DNA of 17,799 nt from the NCBI GenBank assembly GCA_964466315.1, contig CAYXNS010000050.1:1-17799 (forward strand), given 5' to 3'. The translations under genes and the position numbers were made by a program. The notes under the pieces are model-generated. The model ran no database searches. It was not told the DNA's origin and saw nothing but the letters and a program-made list of their open reading frames with translations. Source of the DNA: SMWC01 sp964466315. GTDB taxonomy: Bacteria; Pseudomonadota; Gammaproteobacteria; Steroidobacterales; Rariloculaceae. Below are positions 1 through 7,190 of the stretch, one piece after another. How positions within the stretch are numbered: position 1 is the first letter of the stretch; every line of letters begins with the position of its first letter.

Positions 1-114
1 CCCCCTATAGCGGTGCCAAAAAAACTGAGAGAGTCCGAACTCATTGTGTCGTCATGCCATTGGGCATGGCAAGTCTAGTTGGTGGACGTTCGAGTTCCAT
101 GAGAGAATCTCTCT
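1..114. other. Left-edge non-coding leader
   Basis: No convincing gene is visible. There is a short hairpin, TGCCAT (55-60) / ATGGCA (66-71) with a 5-nt loop. A second inverted repeat, GAGAGA-A-TCTCTC at about 101-113, ends just before the ATG of the next gene and overlaps its purine-rich ribosome-binding region. An upstream gene or promoter may lie outside the window. Confidence 0.4.
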
Positions 115-1002
115 ATGGCGACATCAACGTTATTTTGCACAAGAGGCTGGCTCCTCTATGGTCCTTTGGTGCTGATGTTGGTGCTGTTCGGAACGGCCTG
201 CACGGAGCCCGACGCTACTCTATATCGCATGCTCAATTATGAGCGAATCGAGACGGATCCTCGTTCGGGTCCGATTTCGGCGGAGCTTGTCAATCCGATG
301 AACGTCCTTGCTATACCCGAACAGATCGGGGCACCATCGGGAATTAGTTACCAACCCGATCTCGAACAGTTTGTGATCGTTACGGACGACAATGAACTAT
401 TCGTATTGGATGATTCGCTCAGTAACATAGAGTTTGACACAGTTATTGAGCACTCATCGGAAGTGGAAGGCGTAGCGTTCCTAGACGGGGCACGGCTTGC
501 CGCGATGAGTGAGCAGGGCGACATACTCTTCTTCGATAGATCAGGTCAAGAGTGGGCGCTGGGTCAGATCGAACTCCGTCGTTGGGACAAGACCAACTGG
601 AGCCATGTCTTTGGTTCAGCCGCCTTTGAGGCACAGACTCAACAGTTGATTACCGGTGTTAAGGTCGGCATCAACGAGCTATATCATGTTGACCTCGACG
701 GCTCACTGGCGGAAACCGTCACGCTGGCACCGGCGGATCAATTAGTGGTCTCGGCTCCGGCTGAGCTGAGCCGATATACGATTGTGGGCCTGACTACATC
801 GGGGGGTGCTCTCTACCTGTTGAGCGAGCAGTACAACACCGTCTTACGGCTGCTCGATGGGAAGATTGATCATGCGTGGGGGCTTCAGGGCGTTGGGGAA
901 GTGTCAGGTCTGACCGTGAAAGATGGGCTGTTCTACGTGCTTGGTGACTTCGAGGAAGGTCAGCCAAAGCCGCCAGTATACGTTTTCTCGCTTGAGCCAT
1001 AG
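115..1002 (+). CDS. SdiA-regulated/YjiK-like beta-propeller lipoprotein
   Basis: 295 residues. The N-terminus has one Arg (R10), a hydrophobic stretch (about 12-25) and then G-T-A-C29, which fits a lipoprotein signal with a slightly non-canonical -3 position (Gly instead of Leu). The mature part reads like the SdiA-regulated family (E. coli YjiK type, about 280 residues): a PSGISYQP motif near residue 78, a repeated hydrophobic-Asp strand pattern, EVEGVAFLDG near 120 and a late SGLTVKDGLFYVLG near 270, typical of propeller blades that sense or bind something outside the cytoplasm. No catalytic residues can be named; the family's function is poorly known. The ATG at 115 follows a GAGAGA-rich stretch and gives a full signal peptide; later ATGs would destroy it. 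The next gene is 344 bases away, so it is probably transcribed alone. Confidence 0.72.
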   Translation: MATSTLFCTRGWLLYGPLVLMLVLFGTACTEPDATLYRMLNYERIETDPRSGPISAELVNPMNVLAIPEQIGAPSGISYQPDLEQFVIVTDDNELFVLDDSLSNIEFDTVIEHSSEVEGVAFLDGARLAAMSEQGDILFFDRSGQEWALGQIELRRWDKTNWSHVFGSAAFEAQTQQLITGVKVGINELYHVDLDGSLAETVTLAPADQLVVSAPAELSRYTIVGLTTSGGALYLLSEQYNTVLRLLDGKIDHAWGLQGVGEVSGLTVKDGLFYVLGDFEEGQPKPPVYVFSLEP

Positions 1003-1346
1003 GGCTGATGAAACGTCCGTTTGTGGCCGTACTTGCCCGTTAAACAAGCTCTTAACATGGCGAAACTGAGTGGCTCTAGTGGGTTTTCAACCGGTCATTG
1101 AGTCGGGCTCCACATCCCCAATCGTCTCCTAGCATCCTTCACTGAATACCGCTAGCCGTTTGTTGTGTTGGCAGTTTTAGCGCTCGCGTAGAGGATGCTA
1201 TAAAAGCGACGGGGTAGCAGTTCATCTTCAGCCCATCCGTGACAGTGGTCACTGCTCGGCGCAGGCTATGCTGTGACGCAGTTCCCAACGCTGTAATAAA
1301 AAGCCAATAGACTGTCGAGTATCGAAATCTGCTTTGGGAACAAACG
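1003..1346. other. 344-base intergenic region with inverted repeats
   Basis: No gene longer than 11 codons is supported. A perfect 9-bp inverted repeat, TAGCATCCT (1130-1138) and AGGATGCTA (1192-1200), encloses 53 bases. CAGTG-GT-CACTG (1243-1254) is a compact palindrome that could be an operator for the downstream barrel gene. I found no convincing sigma-70 promoter or T-tract terminator. Confidence 0.45.
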
Positions 1347-1994
1347 ATGAAACTGAAAGCCGTCCTCTTTTTTGCTGTGATCATTCCGCACATAGAAGCC
1401 GTTGCGGACGATCACTCCGTCGGTGCAACAGCTGGCATGTTCGGCCTGGGCCTCGAATACACCTATTCATTTAGTGAGCAGCTGGCAATCCGAGGAGGGA
1501 TCAATGGATCCAGTTACTCATTTGATCAGACAGAGTCGGGTATAGACTACGAGTTCGACATTAACTGGGAGTCAGCCTCTGTCGCTCTCGATTTTCACCC
1601 GACTAGGGGGCCGCTACGCCTATCGGCTGGAGTTTTTAAGAACGACAACAGTCTTTCAACTAGAAGCAGCGTTTCCGAAAACGTGACGGTAGGGAGTGCT
1701 ACATACACACCGACTGAGGTTGGCACGTTGCGCGGAGCAGTCGGCTTTGACAGCGTTGCGCCTTTCATTGGTATCGGCTGGGACTGGTCTCGAAGCAACC
1801 GTTTCGGCATCGCATTGGATCTTGGCGTGCTAAGCCAGGGTTCACCGACGGTGTCGTTATCAGCGGATGGATCTCTGCTCGGCGACCCGATGTTTTTAGC
1901 AGATTTGGCTGCAGAAGAGGCGGAGCTACAGGATTCCTTGGGAGATTTAGACTTGATGCCCTTCGTAAATTTCGGTCTAGTGTTTCGTTTCTAG
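1347..1994 (+). CDS. Outer-membrane beta-barrel protein, unknown function
   Basis: 215 residues. The Sec signal peptide is MKLKAVLFFAVIIPHIEA followed by an acidic mature start (VADD). The rest is rich in alternating hydrophobic/polar strands with Gly and aromatic residues (for example the GLGLEYTYSF region near 33 and the APFIGIGWDWS region near 138). The chain ends with alternating F-V-N-F-G-L-V-F-R-F; a terminal Phe preceded by such alternation is the classic BAM-recognition beta-signal. An acidic, helix-like insertion (LAAEEAELQDSLGDLD, about 187-202) precedes the last strand. The size suggests an 8- to 10-stranded barrel. Nothing identifies a ligand. The ATG has only a weak purine stretch (GGGAA) upstream but is the only start giving a proper signal peptide. 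It stands alone between two 344-base gaps. Confidence 0.75.
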   Translation: MKLKAVLFFAVIIPHIEAVADDHSVGATAGMFGLGLEYTYSFSEQLAIRGGINGSSYSFDQTESGIDYEFDINWESASVALDFHPTRGPLRLSAGVFKNDNSLSTRSSVSENVTVGSATYTPTEVGTLRGAVGFDSVAPFIGIGWDWSRSNRFGIALDLGVLSQGSPTVSLSADGSLLGDPMFLADLAAEEAELQDSLGDLDLMPFVNFGLVFRF

Positions 1995-2338
1995 CCAAAG
2001 AGACGACTGAACTCCACCGCCACGATGGCATCGACCAGTTGCTGGGCTTGTTCGTCGGTCATGGTTACAGGGTAGGGACGAGGGGATAGCCTCTCAATCC
2101 GAGTATCTGGCCTGAAACTCCAGAAATAGCCTCGTTTCCAACCTGATCTCAGTAGCATGCGCTGGATCGGATCAGGGCTTTATGCACCGCTTTCCGAAAC
2201 ATACGAATGTCTCCTTGTCCGATGCCATTTCTCGACCGCGGCGGCAGACCATTATCTGAAAAATAATTAAGTCGATTGACCGGCAGAGCCTGTGTGGCTA
2301 GGCTGCGGTGTAATCCGTAATTCACCTGGAGACCCGAG
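1995..2338. other. 344-base intergenic region upstream of the reductase gene
   Basis: No full gene is visible. On the minus strand, 1991-2062 holds a 23-codon reading frame (MTDEQAQQLVDAIVAVEFSR...) without a ribosome-binding site, possibly a remnant. Near 2143-2175 there is an imperfect CTGATC...GATCAG repeat. A TTGACC at 2276-2281 is a fair -35 element, but the -10 at 17-bp spacing (TAGGCT, 2299-2304) is poor. The GGAG at 2328-2331 is a good ribosome-binding site for the next gene. Confidence 0.4.
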
Positions 2339-3298
2339 ATGGTCACAAGACGCGCTCTACTCAAGAACACCGCTGTAGCCGGCACCGCCATGGCCTTCCT
2401 GCCTCGGCTACTCCATGCGCAATCTCAAGGCGAGGTCATCAAGCGGGCGATCCCGTCATCCGGTGAGGAATTGCCGATGGTCGGTCTCGGCAGCTCCGCG
2501 ACATTCTCCTCGATGGCTCGCAGCTCGGAGACGACCGCGCTGCGTGAGGTGTTACGAGCGTTGATAGAGAATGGCGGTACGGTATTCGATACGGCGCCGG
2601 GTTATGGGGGCGGGTCGGCCGAGCAGGTCGCCGGGGAGTTCGTCAACGAACTCGGAATACAGGAGCAGGTGTTCTGGGCGACGAAAGTGAATGTTCAGCA
2701 GCGACGGAGTACTGCCCCCGCCGACCCAGCGGCTGCGATGGCACAGATCGAGCGCTCGTTCGGCATTATTAAGAAATCCGTAATCGATCTGATCCAGGTC
2801 CATAATCTCGGCGACGTGCCGACACAGCTAGCGATTCTCAAGGACCTCAAGGCGGAAGGCCGGATTCGCTATCTCGGCGTGACGTGGACGGGGGCGAGCC
2901 GCTACCCTGAACTCGCGCAGCTTATTCGCGATGAGCCGCTCGATTTCGTCGGCCTCGACTACGCAGTAGACAATCATGGCGCTGCCGACTCGCTCATACC
3001 GTTGGCGCAAGACAATGGTGTCGCCGTCATGGTCTATCTGCCATTCGGCCGTAGCCGGCTGTGGAGGCGCGTCTCCGGTCAGACGCTGCCCAACTGGGCT
3101 GCCGAGATCGACGCCAGCACCTGGGCGCAGTTCTTCCTGAAATATATCGCCGCCAACACGGGCGTCACGGTCATTACGCCGAGTACGAGCACGCCCGCCC
3201 ACATGATCGACAATCTAGGTGGCGCGATCGGCCGGCTACCGGATGCAGCGATGCTTCGTCGAATGGAAGAACACGTCGACGCCCTGCCGTCGGTCTAG
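2339..3298 (+). CDS. Tat-exported aldo/keto reductase
   Basis: 319 residues. The leader MVTRRALLKNTAVAGTAMAF carries a twin-arginine motif (T-R-R-A-L-L-K) and a likely cleavage after LLHA (residue 27), so the enzyme should be folded with its nicotinamide cofactor and exported by Tat. The aldo/keto reductase (TIM-barrel) tetrad is present: D84 and Y89 in FDTAPGYGGG, K116 in WATKVN and H155 in QVHNLGD. The C-terminal part keeps the barrel pattern, including LDFVGLDYAVDNH and a VTVITPSTST segment near 278, where the family binds the NADP phosphate. The substrate is unknown; related exported reductases often sit near carbohydrate genes, and a DUF1080 protein lies just downstream, but a strong palindromic terminator separates them. 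The ATG at 2339 has GGAG seven bases upstream. Confidence 0.88.
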   Translation: MVTRRALLKNTAVAGTAMAFLPRLLHAQSQGEVIKRAIPSSGEELPMVGLGSSATFSSMARSSETTALREVLRALIENGGTVFDTAPGYGGGSAEQVAGEFVNELGIQEQVFWATKVNVQQRRSTAPADPAAAMAQIERSFGIIKKSVIDLIQVHNLGDVPTQLAILKDLKAEGRIRYLGVTWTGASRYPELAQLIRDEPLDFVGLDYAVDNHGAADSLIPLAQDNGVAVMVYLPFGRSRLWRRVSGQTLPNWAAEIDASTWAQFFLKYIAANTGVTVITPSTSTPAHMIDNLGGAIGRLPDAAMLRRMEEHVDALPSV

Positions 3299-3307
3299 GC
3301 ACGTAGA

Positions 3308-3360
3308 AAAAAGGGGCGGAGGGAAAAGGGGCCCGGTCCCTTTTCCCTCCGCCCCTTTTT
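3308..3360. terminator. 23-bp-stem palindrome, probable terminator after the reductase gene
   Basis: The left arm 3308-3330 (starting AAAAAGGGGCGGAGGG) is perfectly complementary to the right arm 3338-3360 (ending CCGCCCCTTTTT), with the 7-nt loop GCCCGGT. The A-tract on one side and T-tract on the other make it usable as an intrinsic terminator in both directions. It starts nine bases after the reductase stop codon. The inner core (3327-3341 and flanks) matches the shorter palindrome at 5794-5816 in arms and loop. Confidence 0.85.
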
Positions 3361-3438
3361 CCCTGCCGCTTTACGTCGTGATTGCGCTACACCGGCCGCA
3401 AGGCCTGCTACGGGGCCTTTACCGAGCCGTTTCTAAGG

Positions 3439-3444
3439 TATGAT
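3439..3444 (+). promoter_or_regulatory. Candidate -10 box upstream of the DUF1080 gene
   Basis: TATGAT lies about 35 bases upstream of the ATG at 3480 and downstream of the terminator, where a promoter for the DUF1080-DUF4159 unit would be expected. There is no good -35 at 16-18 bp (the best is TTTACC at too short a spacing), so this is tentative. Confidence 0.3.
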
Positions 3445-3479
3445 CTGCGTGGAAAACAAGAATACGGCAGGAGACCGAC

Positions 3480-4175
3480 ATGAAGGGCTTAATCATAGCG
3501 ACAACCATATTCGCGGGTCTTACGCTCGCCGCATGCCAGAACGCGGAGGATACCTCTGCGAACGAGACGCCGCCCGTCGCAGGGCCCGTCGAGCCGGCTC
3601 CGCCCGTAGCCGAGCCGGCAGTGTCGGTTGGGCCACAGACAACGACCCAGGCGTCCCTGGTGAGCGACTCGGAGTGGGTCGTGTTATTCGCGGGCCACGA
3701 TCTCACGAGCTTCGAGCCGTTGGGCGAGGCACAGTGGAATATCATCGACGACTACGTGGAAGGTGACGGTTATACGGAGAGTTTTCTGGTCACCAAGGGC
3801 AGGTACACCGACTTCCGTTTACACGTCGAGTTCTGGCCGGGGCCGGAGGCCAACAGCGGCATCTTCATCCGTTGTGATGATCCTGGTGAGGTCAGCGCAA
3901 CGAGCTGCTACGAGATCAACGTTTTCGACACGAACGAGAATCCGGATAGCCGAACCGGTTCGATCGTCAACCACCAACCACCGTTGGTAACGACGGAGGC
4001 GAACGAGCGGTGGAATACTTACGACATCGTCGCGGAAGGCTCACACATTACAGTAACGCTGAATGGCGCGGTCACGGCGGAGATCGACGACGAGAGTCAT
4101 CCTGACGGGCCGTTCGCGTTGCAGAATAACGGTGGCTTGATCCGGTTCCGCAATGTCAGATTGCAGCCGTTGTAG
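3480..4175 (+). CDS. DUF1080 (3-keto-disaccharide hydrolase-like) lipoprotein
   Basis: 231 residues. The signal peptide ends in the perfect lipobox L-A-A-C19; Gln at +2 predicts outer-membrane anchoring. A Pro/Glu-rich linker (about 25-57) leads to a DUF1080 beta-sandwich (about 62-231): WVVLFAGHDLTSFE, a YTDFRLHVEF strand, the family hallmark ANSGIFIRCDDPG, YEINVFD, a WNTYDIVAEGSHITVTLNG segment and the final LIRFRNVRLQPL. This lectin/laminarinase-like fold is found in enzymes acting on 3-keto-glycosides and in many secreted proteins of unknown role; activity here is inference. AGGAG precedes the ATG. The next gene starts 27 bases after the stop, so this is probably the first gene of an operon with the two DUF4159 genes. 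Confidence 0.85.
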   Translation: MKGLIIATTIFAGLTLAACQNAEDTSANETPPVAGPVEPAPPVAEPAVSVGPQTTTQASLVSDSEWVVLFAGHDLTSFEPLGEAQWNIIDDYVEGDGYTESFLVTKGRYTDFRLHVEFWPGPEANSGIFIRCDDPGEVSATSCYEINVFDTNENPDSRTGSIVNHQPPLVTTEANERWNTYDIVAEGSHITVTLNGAVTAEIDDESHPDGPFALQNNGGLIRFRNVRLQPL

Positions 4176-4202
4176 TCTCTCAATGTCCGGGAAGAGTTGT
4201 GG

Positions 4203-4988
4203 ATGAACCGAGACCGACGACGATATTCGAAGACTTGGGCAGTCATTGTCGGCCTGTGCATCGTTTGCGGAATCCTGTCCCAGGCTCACGCCCAGGGTCC
4301 GCGGGGGTATTACGAACCGGAATCCAACGGCCCGATTGACGCAGAATTTTCCTTCGTCCGACTACGGTACTCTAGTGCCGGCGGGCGTGGTGGCCGCGGC
4401 GGCCCGTCGTGGCTCACGGACTGCCAGCCGTGGGATCCCTGTGCTGAGCTTCATCTCCTGAAGGGAGTTACCCGGCTGACGAGGGTGCGCGTGGGTGAGC
4501 CGCGCACCGCGTCTCTGCTGGACGATAACTTGATGGATTTCCCCTGGCTCTATGCGGTCGAGGTCGGCCATTGGTATCTTAGCGACCTCGAAGCGACGCG
4601 TCTGCGCGAGTACCTCGATAGGGGCGGGTTCCTCATGGTCGATGATTTCTGGGGACCCCAGGAGTGGTTTATATTCACCGAGTCGATGACGAGGGTATTT
4701 CCCGACCGCCCGATCGTCGAGCTGGCCGAGAGTCATCCACTCCTGCACGTCCTCTACGACCTCGACCAGCGAACTCAGATACCTGGCCGTGGCGGGAACC
4801 GCTATGGCACAACGCCTCATTGGCGCGGCATCTTCGACGACGACAACCGTTTGATGGTTGCGATCAACTTCAATATGGACATGGGCGATGCATGGGAACA
4901 CGCTGACGACCCGTCGTATCCGGAGCCGATGACGGCGCTCGCTTACAAGTTCGCCATGAATTACGTCATCTATTCCATGACTCACTAG
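4203..4988 (+). CDS. DUF4159 secreted protein, copy 1
   Basis: 261 residues from the ATG at 4203. A TTG six bases earlier is possible, but GGGAAGAG is better spaced for the ATG. The Sec signal peptide has an Arg-rich n-region (RDRRR), a hydrophobic core 12-25 and likely cleavage after AHA (residue 30). The DUF4159 body follows: FVRLRY (51-56), the strand MDFPWLYAVEVGHWYLS, LREYLDRGGFLMVDDFWG (134-151, the family hallmark), VFPDRPIVEL and HPLLHVLYDLD. No transmembrane helix follows, so it should be periplasmic and soluble. The usual T-D-Y-P-x-A motif is replaced by T-D-C74-QPWDP-C80-A, adding a possible disulfide. DUF4159 has no established activity; the fold may be glutamine-amidotransferase-like. 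About 85% identical by eye to the next gene over the C-terminal 150 residues. Confidence 0.85.
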   Translation: MNRDRRRYSKTWAVIVGLCIVCGILSQAHAQGPRGYYEPESNGPIDAEFSFVRLRYSSAGGRGGRGGPSWLTDCQPWDPCAELHLLKGVTRLTRVRVGEPRTASLLDDNLMDFPWLYAVEVGHWYLSDLEATRLREYLDRGGFLMVDDFWGPQEWFIFTESMTRVFPDRPIVELAESHPLLHVLYDLDQRTQIPGRGGNRYGTTPHWRGIFDDDNRLMVAINFNMDMGDAWEHADDPSYPEPMTALAYKFAMNYVIYSMTH

Positions 4989-5001
4989 CGGCCGTTCCTC
5001 T

Positions 5002-5793
5002 ATGAGCCAAATTCATCCTGATCGACGATGCCGCCTGAGACTCGATGTGATCGTCGTCGGCCTCACGCTCATCTGTGGCGCCTTCTCCCAGGCAGAGGCG
5101 CAGAGAGGGGGCTACTATCGTTACGAGGGATATGACTACGAGGAGGTCAGCGGTAACGAATCGCTCGACGCGGAGTTCTACTTTATCCGGCTCAAGTACT
5201 CCTGCGGCCGTTATTGTCGCGGTGGCTGGACGACGGACTACCCCGACGCCGAGATCCACGTTCTTCCTGGGATCAGCCGGCTGACGCGTGTTGCAACCGG
5301 CGAGCGGGGCAGAATCGTTAGCCTGCAAGACGATTCGGTCATGGATTATCCGTGGATCTATGCGGTCGAGGTCGGTCAGTGGTACCTGAACGACCAGGAA
5401 GCCGCCATTCTACGCGAGTATCTGGACCGCGGCGGCTTCCTTATGGTTGACGACTTCTGGGGTCCTTATGAGTGGGCGGCCTTCACCGAGTCCATGCTGC
5501 GCGTATTCCCGGACCGGCCGATAGTGGATCTCGCGGAGAACCACCCACTCCTGCACGTGCTATACGATCTCGATCAGCGGACGCAGATTCCTGGTCGTGG
5601 GGGAGGGCATGGTGAAACGCCTCATTGGCGGGGAATTTTCGACGATGATGACCGCTTAATGGTCGCGATCAATTTCAATATGGATATGGGTGATGCGTGG
5701 GAACACGCTGACGACCCCTGGTATCCGGAGCCGATGACGGCACTCGCTTACCGGTTCGCCGTCAATTACCTCATCTACTCGATGACCCATTAG
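5002..5793 (+). CDS. DUF4159 secreted protein, copy 2
   Basis: 263 residues. Signal peptide with core 15-29 and likely cleavage after AEA (residue 33). The body has FYFIRLKY, the canonical TTDYPDAE motif, YPWIYAVEVGQWYLND, a GGFLMVDDFWG hallmark, and nearly the same C-terminus as copy 1 (MDMGDAWEHADDP and the closing IYSMTH). It carries its own Cys pair, C68-GRY-C72, just before the TDYP motif, where copy 1 has none. It begins 13 bases after copy 1, so the two are almost surely co-transcribed. The ribosome-binding site before the ATG is weak, suggesting translational coupling. The stop codon abuts the terminator palindrome at 5794. The Tyr/Glu/Gly-rich segment after the signal (about 38-52) differs from copy 1, so divergence is concentrated at the N-terminus. 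Confidence 0.85.
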   Translation: MSQIHPDRRCRLRLDVIVVGLTLICGAFSQAEAQRGGYYRYEGYDYEEVSGNESLDAEFYFIRLKYSCGRYCRGGWTTDYPDAEIHVLPGISRLTRVATGERGRIVSLQDDSVMDYPWIYAVEVGQWYLNDQEAAILREYLDRGGFLMVDDFWGPYEWAAFTESMLRVFPDRPIVDLAENHPLLHVLYDLDQRTQIPGRGGGHGETPHWRGIFDDDDRLMVAINFNMDMGDAWEHADDPWYPEPMTALAYRFAVNYLIYSMTH

Positions 5794-5816
5794 AAAAAGG
5801 GACCCGGCCCCTTTTT
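5794..5816. terminator. Bidirectional terminator between DUF4159 copy 2 and the oxidase operon
   Basis: AAAAAGGG (5794-5801) and CCCTTTTT (5809-5816) form an 8-bp stem around ACCCGGC. The left arm starts directly after the TAG of the + strand gene, and the right arm runs into the TAA of the - strand gene (5816-5818). A/T tracts flank both sides, so it should stop transcription from both converging units. It shares its core with the palindrome at 3308-3360. Confidence 0.8.
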
Positions 5817-6088
5817 TAGTGGGAGTCGTCGGCGTCCGTGTCGTCTGCAGGTGGAACATGCCATGCTAGGGCCCCGAGCACGAAGAGGATGATGACGATG
5901 CTGATCAACGGCGTCGCGGGCAGCCAGATGGGGAAGTCGTCGACCGTATTGAACGGTCCGATAAACCGGGAGAGCACAGCGCCAACGCACAGGCCGATCA
6001 GAATGCCGAACGCAAGTTTCGTCTGGTAGTGCCACGCAAGACCCCACAGGACCAACAGCACTAGAAAGGCGATCCAACCCAGTATCAT
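5816..6088 (-). CDS. Small three-helix membrane protein at the end of the oxidase operon
   Basis: 90 residues from the ATG at 6088; AGGTAGGA lies seven bases upstream, whereas the GTG at 6094 is too close to it. Three hydrophobic segments can be seen: about 2-18 (ILGWIAFLVLLVLWGLA), 24-43 (LAFGILIGLCVGAVLSRFIG) and 56-76 (a LISIVIILFVLGALAW stretch), then a short acidic tail ending DDTDADDSH. I do not recognise a family. It is the last gene on the strand of the cytochrome oxidase operon, about 50 bases after the subunit IV-like gene, so an accessory or small oxidase subunit is a reasonable guess only. The overlapping minus-strand frame with a Pro/Arg-rich product lacks this membrane pattern and is a shadow. 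Confidence 0.65.
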   Translation of the reverse strand: MILGWIAFLVLLVLWGLAWHYQTKLAFGILIGLCVGAVLSRFIGPFNTVDDFPIWLPATPLISIVIILFVLGALAWHVPPADDTDADDSH

Positions 6089-6140
6089 AACCACGTCCTA
6101 CCTATTTTTCGCTCGCGTCAAAAAAGCCTGCCTGCACGTA

Positions 6141-6482
6141 CTAGTGTTCTACGAACTCGGTCGCGTCGGCGCCGAAGAAATTCAACCGCGTGAGGACCGT
6201 GTAGTCGCCCTCAACCGCCATGAACCCGATCAAAAGCAACAGGACCACCGGCGGCCCGATAATCGCGTAGATCAACGCCATCCTCTCCCAGAACATGTGC
6301 ATGAAGATGGCGATGATGAAGCCCGCCTTCAGCAGCATGAAGAGGATAATCAGACTCCAGCGGAGATAACCTTCGAAGCCGACGTAGTCCACGAGGTAAG
6401 AGAATGTGCTGAGGATGAACAAGAGTCCCCAGATCCAAAAGTAGATGGCGAGTGGATGTTGTTGCCCGTCTGCTTGTGCCAT
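6141..6482 (-). CDS. Cytochrome c oxidase subunit IV-like protein
   Basis: 113 residues with three transmembrane helices (about 12-34, 41-63 and 68-90). The segment LLKAGFIIAIFMHMFWER is typical of prokaryotic subunit IV/CyoD-type proteins (usually about 95-115 residues), in which the F-M-H-x-x-W-E pattern ends the second helix. These small subunits do not carry cofactors and help assemble or stabilise the catalytic core. The gene starts nine bases after the preceding subunit III stop codon, with AAGGG as ribosome-binding site, and is part of the same operon. Confidence 0.85.
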   Translation of the reverse strand: MAQADGQQHPLAIYFWIWGLLFILSTFSYLVDYVGFEGYLRWSLIILFMLLKAGFIIAIFMHMFWERMALIYAIIGPPVVLLLLIGFMAVEGDYTVLTRLNFFGADATEFVEH

Positions 6483-6491
6483 GTCGAACCC

Positions 6492-7175
6492 TTACCAGAG
6501 ATAGAAGAATGCGAAGATGAAGACCCAAACCAGGTCGACGAAGTGCCAATATAAACCAGTGATCTCGACTATCTCGTAGCCGCGTTTCTCGTAATCCCCG
6601 CGAAGAACCTTCATCGCTACGGTCGTCAAGTAGATGACCCCGATGGATACGTGCGCTCCGTGAAAGCCCGTGATCATGAAAAATGTCGCACCGAACTGCG
6701 GCGCTCCCAGCGGGTTGCCCCAAGGCCGCACGCCTTCGTCGACGATGAGCTTCGTCCATTCGAAGGCCTGCATGCCGACAAACGTCGCACCCAAGGCGGC
6801 CGTTATCAGCATGAGCGATGCGGTCTTGGCGCGATCTCTGCGATAACCCATGTTGACGGCCATGGCCATCGTACCGCTGCTCGTGATCAGGATAAATGTC
6901 ATGATCGCGATCAGAATCAGAGGAATCGGTTCGCCCCCGAACGACAGTGCGAAGACTTCACTGGGGTTCGGCCACTGCGTTCTCGTAGAGGCGCGGACGT
7001 TCATGTATCCCGTGAGGAAGCACGTGAAGATGAAGGTGTCGCTCAGGAGGAAGATCCACATCATGGCCTTCCCCCACGGGACATGGAATATCTGCTTGTC
7101 CCCGGCCCAGTCCGAAGCTATGCCACGGATTCCGGGATCGAATCCGGGTCCCGTCACTGTCACGTCGTGTGCCAT
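6492..7175 (-). CDS. ctaE: Cytochrome c oxidase subunit III family protein (second of two)
   Basis: 227 residues, about five transmembrane helices (36-57, 84-108, 118-138, 160-188, 205-226), preceded by a 30-residue soluble N-terminus. Subunit III hallmarks: F-V-G-M-Q-A-F-E-W (132-140), the FFMITGFHGAHVSIGV segment (165-180) and the closing ITGLYWHFVDLVWVFIF. It is shorter than the usual seven-helix subunit III (about 260-290 residues) and resembles five-helix (CyoC-like) versions. The Glu buried in the early lipid-binding region of mitochondrial-type subunit III is not obvious; an Asp (D46 in LLSDTFIF) is in a comparable place. It starts 15 bases after the other subunit III gene. Having two family members in a row matches the coxO-coxP layout known from Bradyrhizobium. 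Confidence 0.9.
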   Translation of the reverse strand: MAHDVTVTGPGFDPGIRGIASDWAGDKQIFHVPWGKAMMWIFLLSDTFIFTCFLTGYMNVRASTRTQWPNPSEVFALSFGGEPIPLILIAIMTFILITSSGTMAMAVNMGYRRDRAKTASLMLITAALGATFVGMQAFEWTKLIVDEGVRPWGNPLGAPQFGATFFMITGFHGAHVSIGVIYLTTVAMKVLRGDYEKRGYEIVEITGLYWHFVDLVWVFIFAFFYLW

Positions 7176-7190
7176 AGAACCACTAATCCT

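Noticed and set aside
1008..1043. 11-codon frame (MKRPFVAVLAR) after the first gene
   Set aside because: Too short and without a ribosome-binding site to call; could be chance.
5790..6077. 95-codon minus-strand frame overlapping the small membrane protein
   Set aside because: Its product has no membrane pattern and runs through the terminator; the alternative frame has three clear helices and a ribosome-binding site.
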